Source: CAYFTL01 sp964346145 (GTDB taxonomy: Bacteria; Bacillota; Clostridia; Christensenellales; Aristaeellaceae). From it: DNA of 39,556 nt. The position numbers and the translations under genes were made by a program. The first letter of the stretch is position 1, and every line of letters begins with the position of its first letter. Shown here in pieces: positions 32,489 to 39,556 of this stretch. The stretch spans positions 1 to 39,556 of the forward strand of contig CAYFTL010000020.1 in assembly GCA_964346145.1 (NCBI GenBank), written 5' to 3'. The notes below the pieces were generated by a model. It worked only from the letters and a program-made list of their open reading frames with translations, had not been told where the DNA came from and made no database searches.

Positions 32489-33175
32489 TCACCTAGCGCC
32501 AAAAATACCGGTTCCGATGCGAACCATGGTAGATCCTTCCTGGGCGGCTACCAAACAGTCCCCAGTCATGCCCGTGGATAGGCAATTCATTTCCACACGA
32601 TTCGGCGCTTTTTCCCGTAAGCCATCAAACAAATCGCGCATGCGTTTAAACAACGGCCGCACCTCTTCTGGCTCGGAAACCAAGGGAGCCATGGCCATCA
32701 AGCCTTGTACGCTTAAATTGGGACAATTTGCACAGTATTGCACAAACTCATCCAAATCCTCTTCTAAAATGCCCGCTTTTTGCGGCTCGCGCCCAATATT
32801 CACTTGGATCAACACCGGCATAACTTTATCGTGCTTGGCGCACTGGCGTTGAAGCTCGTCCGCCAAAGCTACGCGATCCAGCGATTCTACCATAGAAACG
32901 ATGGGCACAATATATTTTACTTTATTTGTTTGCAATTGTCCAATTTGATGAAGCTGAAAGCCTGGATTGAACAGAGAATGTTTTTTTTGTAACTCTTGAA
33001 CCCGGTTTTCGCCGAGTTTCACAATTTCGCTGCCCCACAGCAGGTTGACCTTTTGCGCATCTACATATTTGCTTACCGCGCAAATCTCGACTCTGCCCCA
33101 CTTCTCTGATGCCTCATCCAGCTTTTGTCTCCACTCTTTTACTCTTTCAAGCATGGCTTGCTGTTCGTTCTCCAA
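32489..33175 (-). CDS. ylmE: YggS/YlmE-family PLP homeostasis protein
   Basis: PLP-binding single-domain barrel protein (PLPBP/YggS) that buffers PLP and affects amino-acid and vitamin B6 balance; it has no known catalysis. PLP lysine K36 is in CAVSKYV. Other family blocks: GENRVQELQKK, HQIGQLQTNKVKYI, LIQVNIGREPQKAG, LSTGMTGDCLVAA and GSTMVRIGTGIFG. 228 residues. Start is TTG at 33175, with GGGGAG 6 bases upstream. It precedes sepF, the standard order in Bacillota. Confidence 0.94.
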   Translation of the reverse strand: MENEQQAMLERVKEWRQKLDEASEKWGRVEICAVSKYVDAQKVNLLWGSEIVKLGENRVQELQKKHSLFNPGFQLHQIGQLQTNKVKYIVPIVSMVESLDRVALADELQRQCAKHDKVMPVLIQVNIGREPQKAGILEEDLDEFVQYCANCPNLSVQGLMAMAPLVSEPEEVRPLFKRMRDLFDGLREKAPNRVEMNCLSTGMTGDCLVAAQEGSTMVRIGTGIFGAR

Positions 33176-33210
33176 GTGACTCTCCCCTCGATTGTTAAAC
33201 CTCTTTGCGA

Positions 33211-34395
33211 TTAGTTCACATAGACTTGTTGGCCGATGGACAAAGTACCGGCCACCACAGGCATGATGAGCGCGCCGCTGCTGTCCTTGGCAAGAACGGT
33301 TACCTCTATGAAGGTAGTACCCACGGCATCCACTAGGTATACGCCAGTGGAATTGTTCATGTGGAAGATAGCGCCGCTCGGCACGTACATGCCTTCTATG
33401 TTGGCCCCAAAGGTTATTGATCCGCTGCGTTCGTTGATCAGCGGCCCCATCGGGTCGGTCACCTCCATAAGGATCAGGCTCTCTTTATCCCCTTTTTTGA
33501 TGCTGACCACAGACGCGTTGTAGATAAGATCCGAGTATCCATCCATTTGAAAGCGGTACACCTGCCCGGCAACTGGGTTCCAATCTAACTCTTCAGTCAA
33601 AACCATCAGGTGCCATTTTGCTGTATCGATTAAGCGATATACCGGTTGTTTAATTCTCGACTGGCCTTCCAGTTGCATCGGTTCGCCTGCAATAACGCTT
33701 CGCACTTGCCCGGTGGTTAACTGGCTTGCATCGCTTGGGGTGAGCAGCGCTTCATATCCGTCTAAGTAAAAACTGACTACGCCCGCATCTGCAGCTTTTT
33801 CCACCGTTTGCCAAGATTCAAACTTGGTGATGCGCCTTTGCTCTTCTTCGTATAGCTGATTCAGGTTGATGTCTTCGCGCCGATTTTTGCGCAAATATTC
33901 TTGGCGCGCCGTCATGGCTTGCTGCAAATCTTGTTGCAACCGGAAAAAGCTTCCCGCCGATTTGTTCCGCACCAGGGTCGCCAGTTCGGCCGCTTTGTTG
34001 TTTACATTGTTGTCCAGCTGCTCAAGTTCGGGATCCACAATTTCCGCCAGAATCTCCTGGTGATAATCCCTTATCTTTTGCCGAACTTCTTCCAGCCGTT
34101 CCATTTCCTTTTCGCTGTATTCCGCTTTATATACGTAGGCAACCTCATCTCCGGCCGCAACCTCTTGCTGTTCTTCGGCCACAAAGGTTACCCTGCCAAA
34201 TCCCTCAAAAGAAGCTACAGATTCATCGCGCACGATTACCGCTTTGGCCGTATGGGTTTGCGGTGCGGTGTAAGCCTGTATGGTCGCAGTCTTTTGCTGC
34301 GTTGGCATAAATTTGCGCACAATAAAAAAAGCGCTCACGCCCAATATGAGTAGCAGCAAAACATAAAACCGCGCTGTAACTTTTCGTCTACCCAT
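33211..34395 (-). CDS. HlyD-like membrane-anchored adaptor protein
   Basis: Predicted type II membrane protein: a short basic N terminus, one hydrophobic anchor (about 11-27), then a large extracytoplasmic region. Layout resembles HlyD/RND adaptor proteins: a short beta segment (40-90), a coiled-coil region rich in Glu, Gln and Arg (about 93-200), a lipoyl-like half (AADAGVVSFYLDGYEALL), a beta barrel (260-330) and a C-terminal domain with GMYVPSGAIFHMNNSTGVYLV. No partner ABC or MMPL gene is adjacent. 394 residues; ATG follows AGGAG. It lies 35 bases before ylmE and starts the division operon; such proteins recur at this place in Clostridia, role unknown. Confidence 0.8.
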   Translation of the reverse strand: MGRRKVTARFYVLLLLILGVSAFFIVRKFMPTQQKTATIQAYTAPQTHTAKAVIVRDESVASFEGFGRVTFVAEEQQEVAAGDEVAYVYKAEYSEKEMERLEEVRQKIRDYHQEILAEIVDPELEQLDNNVNNKAAELATLVRNKSAGSFFRLQQDLQQAMTARQEYLRKNRREDINLNQLYEEEQRRITKFESWQTVEKAADAGVVSFYLDGYEALLTPSDASQLTTGQVRSVIAGEPMQLEGQSRIKQPVYRLIDTAKWHLMVLTEELDWNPVAGQVYRFQMDGYSDLIYNASVVSIKKGDKESLILMEVTDPMGPLINERSGSITFGANIEGMYVPSGAIFHMNNSTGVYLVDAVGTTFIEVTVLAKDSSGALIMPVVAGTLSIGQQVYVN

Positions 34396-34450
34396 GCAAA
34401 CTCTCCTAATCGTACGCAGGTATTTCTTGCTTTACCATAAGCTATCCTAT

Positions 34451-34479
34451 ATTATAACGTTTGACACCGCTTTGCGCAA
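34451..34479 (-). promoter_or_regulatory. Promoter of the division/envelope operon
   Basis: On the minus strand, a perfect -10 TATAAT (34451-34456) has a weak -35 TTGCGC (34474-34479) 17 bases upstream. It sits about 55 bases before the HlyD-like start in the divergent region shared with lgt. Confidence 0.6.
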
Positions 34480-34528
34480 CCTGTTGAATTGAGCTTTATT
34501 TTTAGTGGAGGCATCTTCGTGCGCAAAG

Positions 34529-34558
34529 TTGACATGCTTCAATCGCCAAATATATAAT
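34529..34558 (+). promoter_or_regulatory. Promoter of lgt
   Basis: Perfect -35 TTGACA (34529-34534) and perfect -10 TATAAT (34553-34558) with an 18-base spacer, about 30 bases before the lgt ATG. It diverges from the division-operon promoter. Confidence 0.82.
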
Positions 34559-34588
34559 AAGGTAATTTAATCAAGGAGATGCTATGCT

Positions 34589-35560
34589 ATGATCCCAAAC
34601 CGGGTTGCTTTTTACATCGGGAGCATGCCAATCTATTGGTATGGCGTGCTTATCGCCTGCGGTGCCTTGTTGGCCGCCATCCTTGCAATGGTCAGGGAAC
34701 GGCCTTTAGATCTGCCTAAAGACACCACCATCGGCCTTCTTTTGCCTGCGGTGCCGGCTGCTCTGATTTGTGCGCGCTTATTTTATGTTATTTTTTCTTT
34801 AGATTATTATGCACAACATCCTGCCGAAGTCTTTAACTTTAGGCATGGCGGGATCGCAATCTATGGTGCAATCATTGGTGGGGTTGCGGCGGGCTATTTC
34901 TATAGCAAGCACAAGCGTATATCCTTCGGCACCCTCGCCGACCTGACAGCGCCTTCCTTGGCCTTGGGCCAGGCCATAGGCCGCTGGGGCAATTTTGTAA
35001 ACCAGGAGGCGTACGGTGCGGTGGTGACCAACCCTGCCTTCCAGCACTTCCCTATCAGCGTTTATATCGAGGCGACCGGCCAATATCATATGGCAACGTT
35101 TTTCTATGAGTCGACTTGGTGTTTCATCGTTTGTGCTATATTGCTGGTGTTAGAACGCAAAAAAGCTTTCCGAAATCCTGGCGATGGTTTTTTATGGTAC
35201 GCACTCTTGTATGCAGTTGAAAGGTCGGTCGTAGAAGGTCTTCGCACCGACAGCCTCTATTTGTTTGATGTGCGCATTTCCCAGCTGTTGAGTCTGCTCA
35301 TTTGTCTTGCGGTACTTGGTGTTTTTGCAAAACGGGCACTCCAGCACCTAGAAACTACTTCCAAGCGTTCAATAGTACTCCCCTGCGCCGTTGGCGTGTT
35401 AGCCTGCGTCGCCGCGGTGCTTGCTTACTCCCGCTACAGTCAATTTGGTTTTGCAGCGACCTTGTTTGTAGAAATCGCCGCAATATTGCTACTGCTGGCC
35501 ATGAGCATGCTAGTGTACAGAAAGGTGCCACACGCGCAATCCACCCAAAAGGAAATGTAA
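34589..35560 (+). CDS. lgt: Phosphatidylglycerol–prolipoprotein diacylglyceryl transferase
   Basis: Membrane enzyme that moves diacylglycerol from phosphatidylglycerol to the lipobox cysteine, the first step of lipoprotein maturation; LspA acts next and is encoded 5 kb away. Seven or more hydrophobic helices. Conserved motifs: H86 in NFRHGGIAIYG, the signature GRWGNFVNQEAYG (131-143, R132), and RSVVEGLRTDSL in the later helices. At 323 residues it is longer than usual (about 270-290). Residues about 260-312 add two more hydrophobic segments after the normal end. ATG at 34589 with AAGGAG 10 bases upstream; two nearer ATGs are out of frame. Confidence 0.95.
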   Translation: MIPNRVAFYIGSMPIYWYGVLIACGALLAAILAMVRERPLDLPKDTTIGLLLPAVPAALICARLFYVIFSLDYYAQHPAEVFNFRHGGIAIYGAIIGGVAAGYFYSKHKRISFGTLADLTAPSLALGQAIGRWGNFVNQEAYGAVVTNPAFQHFPISVYIEATGQYHMATFFYESTWCFIVCAILLVLERKKAFRNPGDGFLWYALLYAVERSVVEGLRTDSLYLFDVRISQLLSLLICLAVLGVFAKRALQHLETTSKRSIVLPCAVGVLACVAAVLAYSRYSQFGFAATLFVEIAAILLLLAMSMLVYRKVPHAQSTQKEM

Positions 35561-35628
35561 ACTTCATAATCCTTTGCTAAGATGAATTTAACCATAATAA
35601 CGTATATGTGAAAGGATGAACATTCAAC

Positions 35629-37065
35629 ATGCGCAATTTAACTATGCTTACCGATCTATATCAGCTCACCATGATGTACGGCTACTGGAAAAGCGGCATG
35701 CATGAAAACCGGGCGGTCTTCGACATGTTTTATCGAAAATCCTCAGAGATCACCCACTATGCAGTGTTCGCCGGATTGGAGCAGCTGATCGACTATATCA
35801 ACAATCTGCACTTTACGGAAGAGGATTTGGCCTATCTATCCAGCTTGGATTTATTTGACGACGGCTTTATCAACATGCTTCGCCACATGCGTTTTACCGG
35901 AGATATTTACGCCGTTCCCGAAGGCAGCATTGTTTTCCCTGGCGAACCCTTGATTCGTGTAGAAGCGCCCATCTTCGAAGCGCAGTTGATCGAAACCGCG
36001 TTATTAAATGTTATCAATCATCAAACCCTAATCGCCACTAAAGCTTGCCGGGTGGTACAAGCCGCCGAAGGCGGAAGCATACTGGAGTTTGGGCTACGCC
36101 GCGCCCAAGGACCCGATGCTGGAATTTACGGCGCACGCGCTGCCATCATCGGTGGCTGCGATGCCACCAGCAATATTTTGACCGGCAAAATGTTTGACAT
36201 TCCGGTTCGCGGCACCCACGCCCACAGCTGGGTCATGAGCTTCCCGGACGAACTTAGCGCCTTTCGCGCTTACGCCAAATATTTTCCCGATTCCTGTATG
36301 CTGCTTATCGATACCTATGATACCTTAAAAACCGGTTTGCCCAACGCGATAACAGTCTTTAAAGAGTTGCGCGCACAAGGGCACGAGGCTACGGGCATTC
36401 GGCTTGACTCGGGAGACTTGGCCTATCTAAGCCGCGAGTGTCGCAAAATTTTGGACAAAGAAGGATTCCCCAACGTTAAAATCTGCGCCTCGGGAGATTT
36501 GGACGAGGTGTTGATTCGCGAGTTAAAGCTGCAAGGGGCTTGCATTGATATTTGGGGAGTTGGAACCAAAATGATTACCAGCGATGGGGCTCCGGCACTG
36601 GGTGGCGTATACAAATTGAGCGCCGAATACGTAGACAACCAGGTGGTACCCAAAATCAAAATATCGGAAAATCCTGTTAAGATCACCAACCCCGGCATCA
36701 AGTCCCTGTACCGTCTGTATGACGAAAACGGGATGGCCATTGCCGACCTTATCACACTGGCCCATGAAAAATACGATACCACCCAGCCACTGACCATATT
36801 CGACCCGGTAGACACTTGGAAAACCACTACCCTTACCAACTACACGATGCGCCTTCTGCACAAACCGATTTTTATAAACGGGAAGCAAGTGTACGAATCC
36901 CCCACACTGTCAGAAATTCAGGCTTACGCCAAGCAAGAGCTGAAGACTTTCTGGGATCAGTACAAACGGATTATGAACCCACACCGATACAAGGTGGATC
37001 TGTCGGATGATTTGTGGATGCTCAAACAATCCCTGCTCAAAAAAAGGGATGTCGGTTTTGACTAA
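35629..37065 (+). CDS. pncB: Nicotinate phosphoribosyltransferase
   Basis: Salvages nicotinate to nicotinate mononucleotide for NAD synthesis, using PRPP and ATP. Seen: N-terminal LTDLYQLTMMYGYW, the LEFGLRRAQGPDAG block around 158-171, GTHAHSWVMSF near 195-205 with the catalytic histidine, LDSGDLAYLS, and GVGTKMITS for phosphate binding. Length of 478 and the C-terminal extension fit the Gram-positive clade (YueK-like). ATG with AAAGGATGA about 10 bases upstream. It lies 68 bases after lgt with no terminator, so it may be co-transcribed. Confidence 0.95.
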   Translation: MRNLTMLTDLYQLTMMYGYWKSGMHENRAVFDMFYRKSSEITHYAVFAGLEQLIDYINNLHFTEEDLAYLSSLDLFDDGFINMLRHMRFTGDIYAVPEGSIVFPGEPLIRVEAPIFEAQLIETALLNVINHQTLIATKACRVVQAAEGGSILEFGLRRAQGPDAGIYGARAAIIGGCDATSNILTGKMFDIPVRGTHAHSWVMSFPDELSAFRAYAKYFPDSCMLLIDTYDTLKTGLPNAITVFKELRAQGHEATGIRLDSGDLAYLSRECRKILDKEGFPNVKICASGDLDEVLIRELKLQGACIDIWGVGTKMITSDGAPALGGVYKLSAEYVDNQVVPKIKISENPVKITNPGIKSLYRLYDENGMAIADLITLAHEKYDTTQPLTIFDPVDTWKTTTLTNYTMRLLHKPIFINGKQVYESPTLSEIQAYAKQELKTFWDQYKRIMNPHRYKVDLSDDLWMLKQSLLKKRDVGFD

Positions 37066-37090
37066 TCACATTTTTAAGGAGGGAGCCTAA

Positions 37091-37726
37091 GTGGGCATAG
37101 TGACCGAAATTCAAGAATACCGTGGCAAAACCATCATTCAAGTGGACGGAAGTACTTTTGCCCGCATTCCCAGCCGCCACTTCAAAAAATACCTGGTCGC
37201 CGTGGGTGATCCGATCGATCCAGACGCTTATCTAAAAGCTTTGGCCGACATTCAGGCTCACGATGCTTACGATGCTGCGCTATACCGTTTGGAGCGAAGC
37301 GCAAAAACCGAGCACGATATGCGCCTGTCTTTACAACGGGCTGGTTATGTGCCTGAAGCCATAGAGCGCACAGTCTCGCGTTTGATCCACGCCGGCCTGC
37401 TTAACGACGAAGAATATGCCCAGCGCTTTGTAGAGACCCAAAGTTACCGCGCGATTGGGCGCCACCAGCTTAAGCTCCAGCTTCGCAAGAAGGGAATCGA
37501 TCCCGAGACCGCCGAACGGGCCCTCAGTCAAATTGATGATGAACATCAGTTGGCCGCTGCCAGGGATTGGATGCGCAAGTTAGCACCCCGTTATGCCGCT
37601 CAAGAGAGCGATCCCCGGATGGCCCGGCGCAAGCTGAGCCAAGCCCTTGCCCGGCGTGGTTTTTCGTGGGACGTTATTTCAAGCGCCATCGACCTTGACG
37701 AGGACTATGAGAATTATACAGAGTAG
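37091..37726 (+). CDS. recX: Regulatory protein RecX
   Basis: Modulates RecA filaments, usually as an inhibitor. The all-helical protein has the three tandem three-helix repeats expected, for example AALYRLERSAKTEHDMRLSL, then LNDEEYAQRFVETQS..GRHQLKLQLRKKGI, and ARRKLSQALARRGFSWDVI. 211 residues including an N-terminal beta-rich extension (about 1-55), common in Bacillota. Start is GTG at 37091 with AAGGAGG 8 bases upstream. It lies 25 bases after pncB, with no recA nearby. Confidence 0.9.
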   Translation: MGIVTEIQEYRGKTIIQVDGSTFARIPSRHFKKYLVAVGDPIDPDAYLKALADIQAHDAYDAALYRLERSAKTEHDMRLSLQRAGYVPEAIERTVSRLIHAGLLNDEEYAQRFVETQSYRAIGRHQLKLQLRKKGIDPETAERALSQIDDEHQLAAARDWMRKLAPRYAAQESDPRMARRKLSQALARRGFSWDVISSAIDLDEDYENYTE

Positions 37727-37794
37727 TTCTGCTTTTATCGGCAGCTAGCCTCGTAAATTCATTCCGCGTAACCGCAACCGTACAGGAGAACAAA

Positions 37795-38250
37795 ATGAGC
37801 AAAAGTGAGCAAGCAATCCTAACTGCACTATGCATGGTATACGATGGCGACAAAATTTTGTTGCAAGATCGAGTCAAAGAAGATTGGAAGGGCCTAACCC
37901 TACCCGGTGGCCATATCGAGAAAGACGAATACTTTGTTGAAGGCATTGTTCGCGAAATAAAAGAAGAAACGGGGTTAACTATACAAAACCCTCAACTCTG
38001 CGGAATCAAGCAGTGGTTGACAGATGAGGGCGAAAGATACGTTGTCCTCCTGTTTAAAGCCAATCGATTTTCAGGAGAGCTTGTTTCATCTGATGAGGGA
38101 GAAATGGTTTGGTTTGATAGAAGCGAGCTGGATGATGTTGCGGTTGCCGATGGATTTTGGGACACTATGAGGATATATGATGACGGCCTCACAGAACTTT
38201 TTTATACACATAATGCGATAAACAACCAATGGCTTATCAAATACTTTTGA
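37795..38250 (+). CDS. Nudix hydrolase (MutT-like)
   Basis: Hydrolyses nucleoside diphosphates linked to another group; an 8-oxo-dGTP or related role is likely from family. The Nudix box is complete at residues 39-61: GHIEKDE..REIKEETGL, with metal-binding glutamates in REIKEE (53-58). It is preceded by the LTLPGG strand. 151 residues. ATG at 37795 with AGGAG 6 bases upstream. It lies 68 bases after recX; codon use here begins to drift toward the AT-rich style of the right end. Substrate not inferable. Confidence 0.92.
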   Translation: MSKSEQAILTALCMVYDGDKILLQDRVKEDWKGLTLPGGHIEKDEYFVEGIVREIKEETGLTIQNPQLCGIKQWLTDEGERYVVLLFKANRFSGELVSSDEGEMVWFDRSELDDVAVADGFWDTMRIYDDGLTELFYTHNAINNQWLIKYF

Positions 38251-38671
38251 AAAAGCTAGCCGCCCGTTTCGTTAAAACAGGTGTGTGCCATCTTCCCCGC
38301 TTTACACTTTGAATCAGCCTATAAGCATAAACTCTATCGTTATACATCCGCCTCGGAATAAGTTGGCCAATGCCAGATTATATCAGCGCACGCACAGGTA
38401 TCAATAGGAGTGCGCGCATGTCTAACAGAAAGTAACTCATCTTTTTTCTGATGGCGAGCAAAATACTACAAAATCCACAACCTACCATTTTCACAAGAAA
38501 GCCATCCATAGCTAGTGGAGTAAACTCTTAAAAAATGGTGATTTTTCTCACAGGCCACCCACCTGCACGATATGCGGATAGCTGTGCGAACATAATCCGT
38601 CAACATTTTTCAAAATCGTTCGCTGTAAAATACATGACAAGATAGCTTGTTACTGTAAAAGGAAGTTTGCA
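38251..38671. other. Gene-poor, AT-rich spacer between Nudix and GNAT genes
   Basis: About 420 bases with no convincing gene. One small open stretch starts at an ATG at 38419 with AGGAG upstream, stops after five codons, and the same frame continues with a hydrophobic stretch (LIFFLMAS) for about 30 codons. This may be the remnant of a secreted or membrane peptide, but the evidence is thin. No strong terminator or promoter is seen. Confidence 0.4.
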
Positions 38672-39143
38672 ATGTTCACTCCAGAAAACCCAATCATTGA
38701 TTTAAATAGCCAGCCCGACCTGATGGGCAAGGCGGCTGCATGGTTTCATGACAAGTGGAAAATTCCAGAGCAGGCATATATAGACAGCATGGCCTCCGCG
38801 CTCAAATCGGTAACCGGTGTGCCCAGGTGGTATATTATGGTAAATGATCGCGAAGAAATTGTCACCGGGATCGGCATAATAGAAAATGATTTCCATAAAC
38901 GGTCAGATTTAACCCCCAATATTTGTGCCCTGTTCGTGGAAACAGCTTATAGACAGCGCGGAATTGCTCGCTCATTGTTGAATCATGCCTGTGCTGAGTT
39001 ATCAAAAAAAAAGAATCAAAAAAGTTTTTTTGATTACCTCACACACCGATCTATATGAACGGTGCGGCTGGACATTTTATGACATGGTGGAAGAAAATGA
39101 TGGAAGCATGATTCGAATGTATCAATGCCAAATAGGCGAGTAG
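38672..39143 (+). pseudogene. GNAT-family N-acetyltransferase, frameshifted in an A9 run
   Basis: Acetyl-CoA-dependent acetyltransferase fold. The first frame (ATG at 38672) has the GNAT core: VSGIG-like strand (IVTGIGIIENDFHKR), then LTPNICALFVETAYRQRGIARSLLNHA, which holds the acetyl-CoA loop RQRGIA. After nine A's at 39004-39012 this frame runs into a short tail and stops at 39058. The +1 frame continues the fold, KKVFLITSHTDLYERCGWTF, and ends at TAG 39141-39143. Eight A's instead of nine would give one protein of 156 codons. Either a recent frameshift, an assembly error at the homopolymer, or slippage-tolerated expression. Substrate unknown. Confidence 0.82.
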
Positions 39144-39162
39144 CTGTAAATAGCAAAAAAGC

Positions 39163-39208
39163 CAAAGAGCAAAAGATCAAACTGAAATTAAATTTATTTT
39201 GCTCTTTT
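39163..39208 (+). terminator. Possible terminator after the GNAT gene
   Basis: An 11-bp stem AAAGAGCAAAA / TTTTGCTCTTT (arms 39164-39174 and 39197-39207) with a 22-base loop lies 20 bases after the GNAT stop. It is AT-rich and lacks a pure T-run, so only moderate support. Confidence 0.45.
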
Positions 39209-39497
39209 GTTGGATAAAAAAGCGCAGTCGTTTTAACTCATATGCTATAAATTTTAATGTGCAGATTCCTGTCTCAAGTCCAGATTTTGGCAAGTTTGGA
39301 AGCAAAGTGCCTAATAAAAGAACTGCATTATATAGGAATTTGCAACCATTAACAGCAATTTTGAAGTAGCTAATAAATTAAACAATATTCTCTCATTTGA
39401 ACCAGCCAAACAGAATCATGATTCATGACCAAAGAATCAATTCACTGCCAACTTTGTTAGGAACGAGAAAATAAAAAGTGCAATGAAAAACAAAAAA
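39209..39497. other. AT-rich intergenic region without recognised genes
   Basis: About 290 bases between the GNAT terminator and the terminator of the right-hand neighbour. Stops are frequent in all frames, and I see no RNA-gene pattern, repeat or promoter worth naming. Confidence 0.5.
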
Positions 39498-39533
39498 GAG
39501 CTAGAAACGCCTTATATAAAGGCTTTCTAGCTC
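39486..39533 (-). terminator. Rho-independent terminator for a minus-strand gene beyond the right edge
   Basis: On the minus strand, GAGCTAGAAA..TTTCTAGCTC encloses GCCTT..AAGGC (39498-39533, one bulged base), about 15 bp of stem, followed by TTTTTTGTTTTT. It starts 8 bases after a possible TAA stop at 39542-39544. Confidence 0.85.
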
Positions 39534-39541
39534 TCCCACGA

Positions 39542-39556
39542 TTATTCCCACTCGCT
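39542..39556 (-). CDS. Possible 3' end of a minus-strand gene entering from the right
   Basis: The last 15 bases read on the minus strand as Ser-Glu-Trp-Glu-stop (TAA), directly before a strong terminator. GMP synthase (GuaA) often ends in Glu-Trp-Glu, so guaA is a guess; four residues cannot establish it. Confidence 0.3.
   Translation of the reverse strand, partial: SEWE

Noticed and set aside
38419..38525. Small peptide gene (Met-Ser-Asn-Arg-Lys, then stop, then hydrophobic stretch)
   Set aside because: It has a ribosome site, but the stop after five codons and the lack of any family match make it too weak to call; noted within the spacer entry only.
39542..39556. Firm guaA call at the right edge
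   Set aside because: Only four residues are visible; the Glu-Trp-Glu ending is suggestive, not diagnostic.
1..39556. CRISPR array, IS element, integrase, phage, toxin-antitoxin or secondary-metabolite cluster
   Set aside because: I looked on both strands and found no regular repeat-spacer pattern, transposase, terminal repeats or typical genes; nearly all of the window is assigned to core functions.

Overview
The window looks like about 39.5 kb of chromosome from a low-to-mid GC Gram-positive bacterium, most likely a member of the Clostridia (Bacillota). The evidence is a DivIVA–YlmH–YlmG–SepF–YlmE division cluster, MutS/MutL without MutH (MutL keeps its own endonuclease motif), a YlbF/YmcA-type protein beside MiaB, an RNase G linked to the TIGR03960/DUF2344 pair, short-form HisG with HisZ, a PHP-type histidinol phosphatase, and purine-rich Shine-Dalgarno sites with many GTG and TTG starts. 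The genus cannot be named from the sequence alone.

Layout. Positions 75-2400 (minus) hold a two-gene ABC exporter. Positions 2521-10808 (minus) are a complete ten-gene histidine operon, hisZ-G-D-C-B-H-A-F-IE and PHP phosphatase, with a consensus-like promoter at its head, a hairpin terminator at its tail and mostly overlapping genes. Positions 10873-13855 (minus) hold a dehydratase of the IlvD/Edd superfamily that looks more like a sugar-acid dehydratase than true IlvD, followed by a Gfo/Idh/MocA oxidoreductase with an in-frame TAG at codon 17. Positions 14034-26829 (minus) are a nine-gene run for RNA modification, RNA decay and mismatch repair: TIGR03960 radical SAM, DUF2344, RNase G, MiaB, YlbF-like, MutS, MutL, MiaA and a YnbB-type PLP enzyme.

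Positions 27050-28318 (plus) hold a single diaminopimelate decarboxylase-type gene with a near-perfect promoter. It shares a bidirectional terminator with the next block. Positions 28360-34395 (minus) are the division/envelope block: HlyD-like adaptor, YlmE, SepF, YlmG, YlmH, DivIVA, LspA and RluD-type pseudouridine synthase. From 34589 rightward the strand switches to plus: lgt, nicotinate phosphoribosyltransferase, recX, a Nudix hydrolase and a GNAT acetyltransferase broken by one extra base in an A9 run. The last ~1.3 kb is AT-rich and gene-poor. It ends in a minus-strand terminator for a gene that enters from beyond the right edge.

Together this is mostly core metabolism and housekeeping. 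I found no CRISPR array, transposase, integrase, phage gene, tRNA or rRNA, and no obvious new defence or mobile system. The points that deserve a second look are the two disrupted genes (oxidoreductase and GNAT), the sugar-acid-type dehydratase, the uncharacterised radical SAM pair tied to RNase G and MiaB, the Cys-rich tail on the YlbF-like protein, and the orphan HlyD-like adaptor at the head of the division operon.
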